64,000 bases of DNA, from assembly GCA_017590115.1 (NCBI GenBank), contig JAGGNK010006648.1, forward strand, positions 286,452 through 350,451. Direction: 5' to 3'. Below the pieces are notes generated by a model that did no database searches, was not told the DNA's origin, and saw nothing but the letters and a program-made list of their open reading frames with translations. Of the stretch, positions 37,582 to 49,899 are shown one piece after another; position 1 is the stretch's first letter; each line of letters opens with the position of its first letter. Source of the stretch: Montifringilla adamsi (Eukaryota; Chordata; Aves; Passeriformes; Passeridae). A program made the position numbers and the translations under genes.

Positions 37582-40500
37582 TTTTGTTCTAAGATCCAAA
37601 ACTCAGACTGTGAAAGACTGACACTGAACTTCTCAGAGTAGCAGTGACTTGAACTACAGTTGCAAGCAGTGAAAAACTGGTGAACTGAAATTGCAATCCC
37701 ACTGATGAGGAGGGGAAAAAAGAGATGCTTCTTCTCAGTAGCTAGATTTGACAAATTAGGAACCCTCATCCTATCAATTGAGTATCTGCAGATCATAAAG
37801 CCTGTCTGATCTGTGTGACTTAATTTGGTAGTTATCCCTTCAAATCTGTTAACTATTGTCTTCTTTTAACAGCAGAAATTTCTTCTTTAGCAGATGAAAC
37901 GACACAACAAATTCCAGTCTTTCCCATCACCATGCCCTTTTTTTTTCCCCTACTGGAGTGTGAATTCCATACAAGAGTGCCTTTGTCAGAATGAAGGACC
38001 TTCCCCAAGGAAAGGAATGTAATTCATTTGCAAAAAGCAGGGATTAGTAATTATTTAAAGGCAATCCATCTGCCCCTAGAGATGTACCATCCGCACAGAT
38101 GAAGAGCTGGTTTAATCTCTTCAAGAGTAAATTTCTGTAAGATCCCAAATTAAACTATTTACATGGGAGAAGAAAGCGTGATCCCTGAGCACAGAGATGG
38201 TGGAATTTCTTTTGGTATTGCCACTATGTCATGACAGTGGAAAGCTATTTAAAGACACTGACCTGACAAGCTGGTATAGTTTTAGATGCATCCATCTAAA
38301 CCAAAAAAAGGCAAAATGGTGCTACATCTGGCTATATACCCCAATAACTGCTTTATTGTTACAGTTTTTAACAGTTGTGAACAGTCTTGCCATGGAGCTG
38401 AATCTCCCTAGATCTTTCATTCTGCATCAGACATACATGGTGCATTATTTTTCTTGGGATTTTGAAGGATTATTAGTCATATTGTCACTAACCTTTTTGA
38501 AATGAACTGTTCTAAGGGCAAACATTAGCATATGAAAACACTTCCTTGCAGTGTTTTGCTTCCTTTGCTGTGCTATATCACAAGGAGCATAATATATGAA
38601 GAAGGCAAACAAATATGGTTTTGATCTTTGGGTGCTAATAATGCTAAAGAGCTATTTTGATGGAACTGCTGAAAGAGCTAAAATATTTTTAACTTCCCTA
38701 CTTCCAGTACTCATTTAACTATAAAACACAGTTAATTTTGATGATGAAGTTAGAGAATCCTAGGCACATACTTCCAAAGTGTTGTACATTCCTTTCGTTC
38801 TTACAGAATCTAAAGGATTTTTATACTCTGACATGATTTCTCTTTTTGAGGCTCATCTGGGTAGCCATGCAGGTTGTCAACAGGATTTCTTCCCATAGCA
38901 AGTGACCATATTCTATGTTAAAGTAGCATTGTCTGCTGTAACTCCAAGGAAAAAAACTTGCTACGTCTGAAATACCCAGGATACCATTCCTATGGATTTA
39001 AAAAGTAATAAGCAATTGTACTGCTCCTAACAGGATCAGATGTCCTTGAGATTTTTAGAAGTGTTATTTCAGCGTGTCAGTACAGTTAAGTAGACACATA
39101 AGGCTGCTACAGGAGTTAAATGGGATGAACATACAGAAAATTAGATTAATTTTTTTTAAGCTCCAAAAGAAACAGGGACACTGATAAACTTAAGTAATTT
39201 AGTGGTCAATTCTAGTTTATCCTGGAAGCCTCTGTCTCCACACTTAATAAAAAAAATTTTCCCTCTTAGCTATAAATGAAATTGCAACATGACAACAGTA
39301 ACAGATCCTGGCAACTCTTCCTGCCCCAAATCATGTAACTTACTCTCACTCTGGATTTCTAAGGAAGTAAGATTTATGCATCCAGACTGTCTTCAGTGAA
39401 ATCTGAGGGAAGGGAGCAGGGAGGGTGCTGTACAAGCCCTGGAAACCCAAGCCAACACTCAGCAGCATGTGTTTGGAATATCAATAGCAGCAAGGCAGAG
39501 CAGTGTGCGAGGCTGACCTGGGGCTTGCATGAGGGATGGGCACACACACGGCTGGGTTCACATTCTGCACAGCCTCTCACCCTGCACAGCCCTGTCACAG
39601 GGACACAGAGGAGATCCTGCAGTCTGGGCAGGGCACAAGGGGAGGAAGAGATAGGTCTGTAATGAGCTCAACCATCCAAAAGAAAATCAGAACTCATTCA
39701 CCCTGCTCTTGGCAGAATTTGAAACAGTAAAAGACAGAACTGGAGCTGGGCAGTCACACCTTCAGCTCTAACAGTGTGTGGAGTAGCCTCGAGCACACAT
39801 CACAACAGCAGCAGAAAGTGAATTTCTGCACAGTGTACTCTGCCCTTCAAGCCCCAAGACCTAGGCAAGGCGTATAAAGTGGGCCTGCAGAGAGGCAGGA
39901 GCAAGGCTGAGTGCCCTGCTCGGAAGGGGTTCTAGGACCACAGCTGCCATTTTCAGCACCACAGACTGGCCTCTCTTCAATACTTCTCTCCCCACTTTGG
40001 TTTAGGATATATGCTCCAGATAGCACATCTTCTCCTGATTTAACATTTCTCCAAGTTTAATCTCATTTTACTTTCTCTTTATATGTCTAAACCCATCGCC
40101 CCCTTATTTTTCTGCTCTGAGGCTCACAATTCCCAGTTTGTTTTCAAAGCTCATTAAGAGAATTTTCTCTCTCCCTCTGTCATATCATTAACAGAAATGT
40201 TACAAAACTCCAGTATATACATAACCATTGCACTACTGCTGATAATCAGCTCCTGTTTATATTTCACCCAACTTTTTTCTTCCTACCCAAGCGAATTTCA
40301 ATTAATCTTCATGTTAGAAAGTAAACATATACCTACTTTCCTCTTGATTCCCTAAAATCATTAATTTTGCAATTCTATCAAAAAAAAGCAATTACATTGT
40401 CTGGCAGGATTTATTCTTTATGAACTCATGTTGTTATTGCTTACAGTTCTGTCACCCTGCAGACTCTGAGTTTGCATCCTCTTTTAATATCAGGCCCATT

Positions 40501-40820
40501 ATTTTACCAGTGGTTATACTTTCAGGACAGTAATTGCTAAGAAAAACCTTGCCTTTCTTTTGAAGGTCAACATTATAGTTTCTAGTCCTCACTCATACTG
40601 ACATTTCATTTTAGCTACCATCTCACAAAAACAGTAATCACACAATAGTGGCACAGCAAGAAAGCTCACCCAACCCAAGCTATTTAAACTGAGGGGTAAG
40701 CAAGAGGGAAAACTCAAGCTTTTTTTTTCAAGTACTCCCTTTGTCACTCTTTAACATTAAATGAAATTTTAACAGTCAGCCTTCTGCTACAATAAACCAT
40801 TCAGGGATACTGTTTGGACT
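37582..40820. other. Non-coding stretch, intron or 5' flank
   Basis: No gene or mobile element was recognised. The 39.38-39.66 kb interval is G+C-richer with overlapping frames on both strands (up to 88 codons), which resemble no known protein. Otherwise AT-rich. Confidence 0.5.
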
Positions 40821-41345
40821 TGCAGAATGATGCGGGGTAAAAGGCACCCCTTGAGATCACCTAGTGCAACCCCATGGTCAAAGCAGAGCAAGCTTCAAAG
40901 CTGTATCATATTACTTAAGACCTTGTCCAGCAGAATTTGGAGAACTTCCAAGGTTGGTGATTCCACAGCTTCCTAGAGCAACCTCTTCCCACAGCAGCAC
41001 CCCCAAGTAAAACTTTTTTCCTCACCTCCATTTGGGACTTACAGAGGCACCAATTGTGACCACTGGCTCTTGTCCTCCCTGAGGATTTCTGAGAAGAACC
41101 TGACTGTCATCTCTAACACACTACCTAAGAAAGAAAGGTTATGAAAATCAGCCTGTTCTTCCACCTAAATCAGTCCAGCTACCTACATCTTCTCAACAGG
41201 ATGTGCTCCAGACCCTTTGGAATCTCCTTGTGGCCCTTCACTGCATTTGCTTGTCAGCATCAACGTGGTACTGGGAAGACCAGCCCTGGGTACAGCCTGG
41301 TGTGGCCTCATGAGCACTGAGCATCAGGAAACAGAGATAATCTCT
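40821..41345 (-). mobile_element. CR1 LINE fragment, minus orientation
   Basis: The plus strand reads as reverse-complement CR1: GAATGATGCGGGGTAAAAGG, GAGATCACCTAGTGCAACCC, CCAAGGTTGGTGATTCCACA, CCTAGAGCAACCTCTTCCCA, CTTGTCCTCCCTGAGGA, then ATGTGCTCCAGACCCTTTGG and GGTGTGGCCTCATGAGCACT further 5' in the element. It keeps about 525 bases of the 3' region and is strongly diverged. No open frame for reverse transcriptase remains. Confidence 0.8.
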
Positions 41346-43761
41346 TCCCCATTGCTACTGTAAGGCATTTGACTGCATTTTCTCAATCTCAGTTTTCCAG
41401 GTTTTCTGGCAGTGTTAACTTTTAATATTGACTGTCCTTGCACTCTATGCAGAGGATTTCTAATCACACTGAAAATCCAGCCTTTGAATTGATGCATTCA
41501 GTGAAGCTGGTCTTTAATAAACCAAATTACAGAATTTGCACTTGATCTCTACAAGCCTGTGCGTGCTTTTAACCAGTTTTCTACCATCAGCCAAGCAACA
41601 ACTGAGCAGAGTGAAAAGCAGCTTGATAAAGTGGGTAGCACATGGAGGGGAAGACATTTGACCAAAGCCTTGTATTTGTACCCCGGTGCTAGAGAAGCAA
41701 AGACAGGGCTGTTGAGACAGGATCATCAGCACCCAGTGAGGATAAGCTGACTTGCAAGTCTCGAAGGTGGAAACAGCTACCAAGGAGAGTGACAGAAAGA
41801 AGGGCTGCAACAAACAGGCCAGGTAAGGGAAGATAAGTAGGAATTCAGACCTGGAATTTCCTAGGAATGCAACACCTGCAACAGGACAAAAACCAACTGT
41901 TTGTAAGGTTTTTAAGGTACAAACAGTGTTGCTATGCTGAGGGAAAGCAGCACAAGAGGCAGAAAAGGGCAGCTGTAGCAGTTCAGAAGGTTCACATTTT
42001 ACTAAGCCAGGAAGTGGTAAAAACACACAAAACTGGAAAATCTTCTCATATGTATCCTTAAAGCCCAGCAAGATCAAGCTTTACCTTGGCTGAACTTTTA
42101 AACATTTTCTGTGCTGCTGTTCATATTAGATTGGGAAAGAGATTTCTCAGTACTGGCCATATCACAAGGACCACGGAAGGTAGAGAAGACAAATGAGTGA
42201 AGATAGTCTGTGTTTTCTGGTTTTTTATGCTCTTTCACAAACCAAGAAAAAACAAGGTTAATGCTCTCCTGGTACACAGCACAGACCAATGGCTCCAGTG
42301 GCAGCAAAAAATAATAAATAAAGGGGCAGTGCTGGCCAGGAGACCAAAAAGGGACACATGCATTGTACAGATCTTTTTCTTTTCAATTTCAGTCCAAGGA
42401 TTTGTCTTAAGATGTCTGTGGCAGCCTCTGCTTTCCATTCTGCTTTAATAGTTCTGATGAACACAGAATAGTTCTGTTCTAGTTTAGGAGTAACATGGAC
42501 CAATTTTACTCTCAGGATATTTATTGCATTCATCTAGTGGCTTAATAGAGAAGCTGAAAAAACAAAGAGTAAGAAAATAGGATGGCTTAAAACAATGTCT
42601 CTTTGCAAACATCTGAGGGCTATTATGAAACAAAGGTCTATATGCTACACATATTACAAGTTAAAGAAGTTCCTCTCTTGCAAGGGGCCAGCTGGTTGGA
42701 GCAGTGTCTTGGGAAGCTGGACAGAATGTCGGTTCTGGCTCCAGGAGAAACAGAAATACAGAGTCTGACATCTGAGAGATGAGTTCTTTGAGACCAAGAA
42801 ACAAAGAAAGTAGTACCTAGCCCTGTGACTATCTCACAAAAAAAGTATAACCTAGTGTAGTTTTGATTTTCTTCACTTCTGGTACTACCAAAGTTCTTGG
42901 AAAAGGAAAAGGGCTGAGGCACTAAGGAACATCTGCAAATACTTCAAAAATATTTCCAGCATGGTTGCACAATACAAGAAGTGCACTTCTATGGTCAACA
43001 ACACACCAGAGTTTTTATTTTGGAAAAAATGTGCAAGGAGGGTTTCTGTGCCAAATTTCACAGTATGTCATCCATTCTTTTACATTCCATCTTCACAGTT
43101 CAGGATCACCAGGTGAGTCACAATGTAAGTAAGTGGATGACACAAAATCCACTAGAAGTTATTTTTAGATAAATACACTTTTATCACTTTTCAGCATTTG
43201 TAACGGCATTCTGCACGCTCAGCAGAACCAGCTGTGTACTTCTCGGCAGCCTGCATTCATAATCAGATTAGCCAAGCCATTTTATAAGGATGGAGTTCAG
43301 GCATTCACCCTAGCATTCAGGCATCCTGTGTCCTGGAAAAGTTTAGTGGAGAGAGACCAAAGCTCTTATTCAACAGCAAGATGGAGAAAGGCCAATGAGA
43401 AGTGCCAAAAGAAGACTAGGACATGTAAGTGCAAGCCTAGTCCCAGTTGCTAGCACTGGCAAACCTCTAAGAATATTGTGTTAATACTCATTTGTGTAAA
43501 AGATATCAAATTATTTGTGAACTTCTTTGTTCTCAAATGTCCACCAAAAAACCCCATACATACCAAACCAACCCCATTTTCACCCCTCCTCCCATCAACA
43601 ATATTTGAATTTTAGATTTCCAGCTGTAAAGCTAGAAAGAGTAACAAGAACTTGCTAAGAGCTGCCAAATCTGATAGCCCCACTAAGGCAAAGCCATACA
43701 GGTTCATGTCCCCACATCCAGCAAGGCCACGCACATATTTCAAATGCACACACACACTTAC
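41346..43761. other. Non-coding stretch, intron or 5' flank
   Basis: The longest open frame of the window lies here (minus strand, 42077-41514, 187 codons). It has no recognisable domain, no splice or promoter context and an unusual composition rich in Phe, Leu, Cys and Ser, so it is treated as chance. Nothing else was recognised. Confidence 0.5.
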
Positions 43762-44015
43762 ACAGAATATCATGGAATCACAGAAACAGTGAGGTTGAAA
43801 ACAACCCTGGAGATCATCAAGTCCAACCATTAATCTGCCACTGCCAAGTACACCACTAAACCACGTCCCTAAGTGCCACATCTACACATCTTTTAATTAC
43901 CTCCAGGGATGGTGACTCAACTACTTTCCTGGGCAGCCTGTTCCCATGCTGGACAACCCTTTCAGTGAAGAAATTAATCCTAAAATTCAATTTAAACCCC
44001 CTGCAGGCACAACTT
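43762..44015 (-). mobile_element. CR1 LINE 3' fragment, minus orientation
   Basis: Reverse-complement CR1 on the plus strand: AGAATATCATGGAATCACAG, GAGATCATCAAGTCCAACCA, CCACTAAACCACGTCCCTAA, CTCCAGGGATGGTGACTCAA, CTTTCCTGGGCAGCCTGTTC, TTTCAGTGAAGAAATTAATCC. The set of phrases (constant GTCCAACC then ACCACGTCCC) fits a different CR1 subfamily from the copies at 13.9 and 46.0 kb. Length is about 250 bases, 5' truncated. Confidence 0.88.
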
Positions 44016-44404
44016 CACATAGATATAGACAGTAGGCTTGATCCTATGTTACTCACTGGCTGATCAGGAAGAAAGCTCATCAGAATGAAATTTGTACTGT
44101 TTGCACACATACACAACATGGATCCCTCCAAATGCTGGCCTCAGATGCTTGGTCTGTCCAGTACCAAGGCCCTGGTCTCCACTGCTGCTGACAAAGGCGA
44201 TTACCCATGAGGCCTGCAAAATCCCTCCTGTGGTTGGTGCTGTGATCCCTGGCCATGGCTCTACTTGGTGGCACTTCGCCTAAATGCATCCACAAGGAAA
44301 AGGAAGCCTCACCCACAGGAACAGTCAGAAACAGAATAATATAAGATGAACTGCAGTGATTAGACATAGGGCATGGCCAGGGATTAGAGTGGAGTGGAAC
44401 AAAA

Positions 44405-45220
44405 CAAATGAATAGAATAGAATAGAATAGAATAGAATAGAATAGAATAGAATATTTCAGTCACAAGGGACCTTTGGCAATCACCTAATCCAACTGCTTG
44501 ACCTCTTCAGGGGTGACTGAAAGTTGAAGCATGTTATTAAGCTCATGGTTCAAATGCCCTTTAAACACTGAGAGGCTTAGGATATCAACCCCCTCTCTAG
44601 GAAGCCTATTCCAGTGTCTGACCACCCTCCTAGGGAAGAAATGCTTCCTGATGTCAGGTCTAAACGTCCCCTAATGCAGCTTTTTTAAAACATTCCCCCT
44701 TGTACTATCACAGGATGCCAGGGAGAAGGGATCAGCACTTCCCTCTCCAATTCCCCTCCTCAGGGAGCTGCAGAGCAAGGGGTTGTCCCTCAGCCTCTCT
44801 TTTCTCCACATTGGATAAACCCAGAGCCCTCAGCCTCTCCTCCCAGGACACACCTTCCAGCCCCTTCACCTGCTTTGTTTCCCTCCTCTGCACACATTCA
44901 GAGACTTTCCCACCCCTCTGAAGTGGTGGTGCCCAGAGTTGCTCCCAGCACTCCGGGTGAGGCCGCAGGGCACAGGGGATGATCCCCGCTCTGCCCGGCT
45001 GTGCTCTGTGTTTGGTGCCCCCAGGACGCGGTTCCTGCCCTCTGGGCTGCCCGGGCACACCCTGCTGACTCTCACTGAGCTGCTGCTGCCCCAGCACCCC
45101 CAGGGCCCTCCCTGCAGGGCACTCAGACACTCCTGTCACAGTTTGTACTTGTGCCTGCTGTTACTCCATCCCAGGTGCAGGACCTAGCACTTGTTGCTGA
45201 GAAATTTCATGCCAGGGATG
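44405..45220 (-). mobile_element. CR1 LINE fragment, about 0.8 kb, minus orientation
   Basis: From low to high coordinates the plus strand reads the pentamer tail, then CACCTAATCCAACTGCTTGA, TTCCAGTGTCTGACCACCCT, GGGAAGAAATGCTTCCTGAT, and the G+C-rich part with CCTCAGCCTCTCCTCCCAGG, CACCTTCCAGCCCCTTCACC and TCCCAGGTGCAGGACC, all as reverse-complement CR1. It is the best-preserved copy in the window and includes the final part of ORF2, but frames are broken. Open frames of 69-135 codons at 44.7-45.2 kb are by-products of this element. Confidence 0.9.
44410..44454 (-). repeat. Pentanucleotide microsatellite (GAATA)9, expanded CR1 tail
   Basis: Nine perfect GAATA units, or TTCTA on the element's own strand. 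They sit exactly at the 3' end of the CR1 copy at 44405-45220, where CR1 normally carries only a few ATTCTATG or similar units. The array is therefore best explained as slippage expansion of the element's 3' tail. Confidence 0.93.
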
Positions 45221-45630
45221 ATTGCAAATGAACTGGCCTCTCATGTTGACTCATCTTGACAGGTTTTACACCCACGCCATTGGCTGAACCCTCTCCTGTG
45301 ACAGCCTGGGGAGAAGTCAGGTCAGGGTGTTCCCTTTGCAGTACTTTGGGTTGGTTGGGTTCTCTCACCTTCTGCACCTTTATGTTTATGACCCTTTTAT
45401 CACATAACTCAATAGTATCCTCTGAATGAATGAATCCAAGGCTGCACTGTGCTTAACCACGGCACTTACTTCTCCCACAGAATAGATCAAGGGAAAAGGG
45501 GCAGGGCATGCAGGTTATTATGAACATCTTGCAACTTGATAAAAACAATCTAAGTCTTTTGTTAAACATAGACTTTAAAATTTAGAACTTGCTCGTAAAA
45601 ATTCATATCCTGTCCTGCACTGAAATTATG

Positions 45631-45671
45631 GTGTATGTATATATATATACACACATATATTACATATAAAT
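45631..45671. repeat. TA/CA dinucleotide-rich patch
   Basis: GTGTATGTATATATATATAC followed by ACACATATATTACATATA. It is a short imperfect purine-pyrimidine alternating tract, likely variable in length. Confidence 0.75.
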
Positions 45672-45954
45672 GAATAACATTAGATATGAATGAAAGTATT
45701 TTGCTGTCTGCTACCAGCAGGGACAGTAAAGAAATAAATGTACAACCCCAGAGTTATTTTTTCCAGTGATTTGTTCCTTATGAGATATATTTGGAACTAT
45801 GTACTCTTCAGTGAGGTACTGCCTTATCAACACACTTTCCTATGCTTTTAGAAGGACTTGCTACAAAGTTTCAAAGACCAAGTCAAATCAAGTATTTTCA
45901 ATTCCTCCCTTCCTCTTGGGTTTTTTTGTTTGGTGATGGGGGTTGCACTTCATA

Positions 45955-46205
45955 TTATCACAAAATGGTTTGGGTTGGAAGGGACATTAAAGATCATCTC
46001 GTTTGTCCCCCATGTCATGGGCAGGAACACTTGGCACTGGACCAGGTTGCTCAGAGCCCCATCCAACTTGAACAAGCCTTGAACAATTCCAGGGATGGGG
46101 CATCCTTGGCTTCTCTAGGCAACCTGCTCTGGTGCCTCATCATCCTCACAGTAAAAACTATCTTCTTTATATCTAATCTAAACCTAACCCCCTGCAGCAC
46201 CTTGG
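45955..46205 (-). mobile_element. CR1 LINE 3' fragment, minus orientation
   Basis: Reverse-complement CR1: ATCACAAAATGGTTTGGGTT, GGAAGGGACATTAAAGATCA, CCCCATGTCATGGGCAGGAA, GACCAGGTTGCTCAGAGCCC, TTCCAGGGATGGGGCATCC, CTTCTCTAGGCAACCTGC and TATCTAATCTAAACCTAACC. It is the same subfamily type as the copy at 13894-14070 but longer. The 150-codon open frame across it (45842-46294, plus strand) is not a gene. Confidence 0.9.
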
Positions 46206-47960
46206 AAAAGAAAGAGAGAGGGGGAAGTGACCTCCTACATATTAAGAACAACATGAAAGAGAATTGGGTTTGCCTTGCAATAGAAAAGTCCTAAGGCAAA
46301 GGAAGAATCACTCTGGGGATCAGCAACAAACTCTATGAACTGCAGAGCAGAGAAACTGGAGGAGACTTAGCATGGGGAGGTACATTCAAGAACAAGAAAC
46401 ACTGGGACTGAGTGAAGTATAGATTGTGAGTGGAAGATGAACATTTCTCAACATAATCAGGGTAGACTGGAGAAAACTCCAGAATCTTATTTTAAGATAC
46501 CACTCTGTACCAGCTTTCAAGCAAAGAGGACCCACACACCAAGCCTATGGAGAACAAGGTGTCTCTGTGCTGTCCTGTACATAGTTATTTATTCAACATC
46601 TTATGTCTGCAGTCTCTTTCTAGGTTGCAGTGTTTTGGCAACTTAAAGCCATTGTAAATCCAAAGTCCTGAGTTCCTCTGGTCTCCTCACTCCCTGCAGC
46701 ATCCTACCCTTCCCAGGTGTTGGTATTCATACCTATTCAATGAGACCCTTCAAGAATCTGAGTTGACCACAAACTATCCCTGTGAAAAAAAGTACCAGGG
46801 CAGCTCCAGAAAGTACTAGCACATAGAGGAAAGCATACTCAGGGAAAAAGGGCTGGATCACAGCAATCCAAATTTGAGGTCAGTTTCAAAAGCTGTGCAA
46901 CCACAACCTAAATGTGTCCATTCTGGAATATGCACCTCCTGGATATTTTAGTGTAGCATGACACTGCCTATTAGCCCTCCCATTTCATGGGTGGCAAAGG
47001 GATGTCAAGTAAATTGCCAGAGCTCTCACAGGAAATTTTGGCAGGAGCAGGAAGCTGAATTTAGGTTTGTCATGATTCAAGGAGAGCCTCATCCAACAAC
47101 TGGACCCTGTCACTTGAAGCTGCCCCTGCAGCAAAGAGCTGGAATGCTAAGAGACAAAGGAAGTGCTATTTTAAAGACTGGAAGCAGATACCCATACAGA
47201 AAAGTGACTTCCCAAAGTCAGTTGTAGCTGTTGACAGAACCACAGGCAAAAAATTAATTCAGAACCACAGAAATTTGTGTTTACAAGGCAGTCCTTGCCT
47301 AATATATAGACTCCTGAAATTGAGAGCAACATTTTATCAAAAAAAATAACCCTTTATTTTTTTTTTAATGAGAAAGAAAACAACAATTCAACAGACAACT
47401 GATGATTATCAGAACATATTCTGAGCAGTATTTCAGTTTTGCTACTCAGGCCTTGAGAAGACATCTTTTTGCAAAATCAGAAGCAGATCTTGCTGAATTA
47501 AGGGCATAGGGGAGAATAAAGTGACTATAAGTGCTTGTGCATTAAGCCACTCTCATAAGGTATTTGGCATTTTCTATATCTGTATCTAACAAGAAAAAGA
47601 TGGGTTATGTTATTTAGTTTAAATAAAATTAATAATACAGTGAAGTTATCTCACAACCAACAGACGCTCTGAACTTCCACCTCTTAGAACCCTAACAGCT
47701 TTTCCATTCTCCCCGTCACCTTTCTCAGCTTCTGATGATTCCCGTGCTGCTCCATCTATGGTAGTGGAGACAGTGCTTCACCAGAGGCCTTAGATGCTAA
47801 AGGGTATAAGGAAGCAGGTTATGCAAAAAGTATCTATTTCCAGCACAGGAATGCGGCCTGTAACTATCCCATGACAGGGAGCTCAGCTCAAATAGAAAGT
47901 GTAAGCCCAAGCATATCAAAGCACCAGGAGCACTGCATCCTGAGATAGCAGTGGGAAACC

Positions 47961-47987
47961 GGGGCAGTGGGGGCGGGGAGGAAGGGG
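47961..47987 (+). other. Canonical G-quadruplex motif
   Basis: Four G-runs (47961-47964, 47969-47973, 47975-47978, 47984-47987) are separated by loops of 4, 1 and 5 bases, satisfying the usual four-run rule with at least four G per run. It is on the plus strand; if TSPAN9 transcription crosses this point the G-rich strand is the template. No promoter features surround it. Confidence 0.85.
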
Positions 47988-49875
47988 ACAGAATGAACAA
48001 GCACTTTAGTCTAAAAGAGGAAAGGAAACACTAAGGCAGGTCCTGAAATTTTATAAGGGAGTCAGGAAGGCACCTCACAGCCTTAGACTGAAAGACACAG
48101 CATATAAAATGTCAGAAAAAAAGGTCACAGAGAAAACTAATTTTTAAAAAACAGCTCCAGTGAATGTCCATTAATTCTTCAAGATAAAAGAGCAAATAGC
48201 ACTAAAGCTCCTGGTTTAGCCTCAGATTCTTAAGAGATCTCAGAGCTCAACAGCCTTACTTTCAGCATGCAAAGGCAATCAGCACTCTATAGCTCTTTCA
48301 CAAAGAGAACTTATCACAATACACATTGACAGGAATTACAGATTTTGAGGTGATCACATTTTAAAAAACCTATTCCTATATGTAGCCCTCCTAAAAACTA
48401 AAATGAAGCAAACCAAAACTTGCATAGTCAAGTGCAAAAGTGTTTTGAAGGTCACATCCTTGAATGAGTTATGAACATTCAGGCTGAACATGCATCATAG
48501 GAACACTGATCTATCTTCAGGCCAGTTCTCCCACTCTACGGACAACAGAATTGCAGCTTTCCATTTCCATTTGCAGAAAATGGGAATCATGCTGCTCATG
48601 TAAGGACCTGTTGTTCACATTTGAAGCCTAGAGAGTTCAGCTCTGATCAGAACAGGATGATAGAACATTAATGAATAACTTGCACTTTCTTCATATACTC
48701 TTGCTCATGTGTGTGCAAGAACACCATGAAAACACCACCGTGAAAAATGGGAAATATTTAAGGAAATAATTCACAGTTAGAGGTTGCTTCCTTTATGGAA
48801 GGACCTAATCATGTAACACTTGAGGATACAGGTCCTGCAAGGGAGAAGGCCAGGAACAATACTCTGAATGTCAAACCAGTCAAGTCCTGTCTCCTTGAAA
48901 TCCAACATTTAATCCTTGCATTTACCACAGATTTTTTTTGCAATGCATAGCAAAATTCCTCACATAGTCATGTTCCTACTAATCACATTCCTTGGATTTT
49001 AGTTGTTTTTTTTCAGACCAAGATTGCTCTGCAGGCAGAATGGCCACGCACTTAAAACTACAGTGTGACCTGCACCATGAACACAGGCTATTATTTAACA
49101 CAGTGTCCTGAAAAAACATAGAGTCTAAAACTGGGCAGCCAGAAATGAAAAGCTTTCTGACCTTCACTGTGTCCAACTCCCATGCATTGTAATTGAGAAA
49201 CTGCAACCCTTCACTTTGCCTCAACCAGGTGGTCTGAAGAATTAAGTCCTAAAATTTTATGAAGCACTCCAGTATCATCACAGTAATGTCACTGCAGGCT
49301 GTCTTCAGAGCAGTGTTTGAACAGAACACATTAATTACAATTGAACAATGAGGAAAAAGCAGAATAGGTGCTCCTTGGCTGTGTAGTGCAGCACACTCCC
49401 CTTGAAGACAATGGGATGGCATGTTAGGAAACTGGAAAAGTGGCTTCATACTGAATCCACATAAGGCAATCAACCAGTCATGCACCTTAACTTTCCCTTA
49501 ACTTCCACGCACCTCCCACTGTTCCCTTAACTTTCAAGGAATCAGACTCACAGCCAAGCAAAGCTCAACCATTCATTTAGTACACCCATCCCTCCAAAAG
49601 CAGTATCAACATATACAGACATCTGCTCAGCAGGAAGCTGTATCCCAGTTCCAGCTCTGCCAGATGCTTCATGCCACAGCCACAGCTGGGAAACAGAAGA
49701 GATGGCCTGTAACTACTTCCCAAGAGATCAGCAGAGGGGAAAAAAAAGTAACTCTCACAGTTCCGTGGGAAACATTTTGTGTCTGCCAGACCTCACAATA
49801 ACTGTAGAAATACCTTCTCACTGTCCAGGGCTGTGCTCTCCACCTAAGTAAGTAGTTTGCACAATACATGTTCCA

Positions 49876-49899
49876 AGAGCCTCCATGGCTGGAGGCTCT
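49876..49899. repeat. Perfect 10-bp inverted repeat with 4-base loop
   Basis: AGAGCCTCCA and TGGAGGCTCT flank TGGC. It is a compact, fairly GC-rich stem. No T-run or other signal gives it a function. Confidence 0.88.

Noticed and set aside
41514..42077. 187-codon minus-strand open frame, the longest in the window
   Set aside because: No domain, no convincing start context, no splice or promoter signals and a composition typical of chance translation. One frame of this size is plausible in 64 kb.
44732..45139. 135-codon minus-strand frame with high G+C, and G+C-rich sequence that could suggest a CpG island
   Set aside because: The whole interval is CR1 LINE sequence; its G+C content comes from the element.
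45842..46294. 150-codon plus-strand open frame
   Set aside because: It runs across the antisense strand of a CR1 3' fragment (45955-46205).
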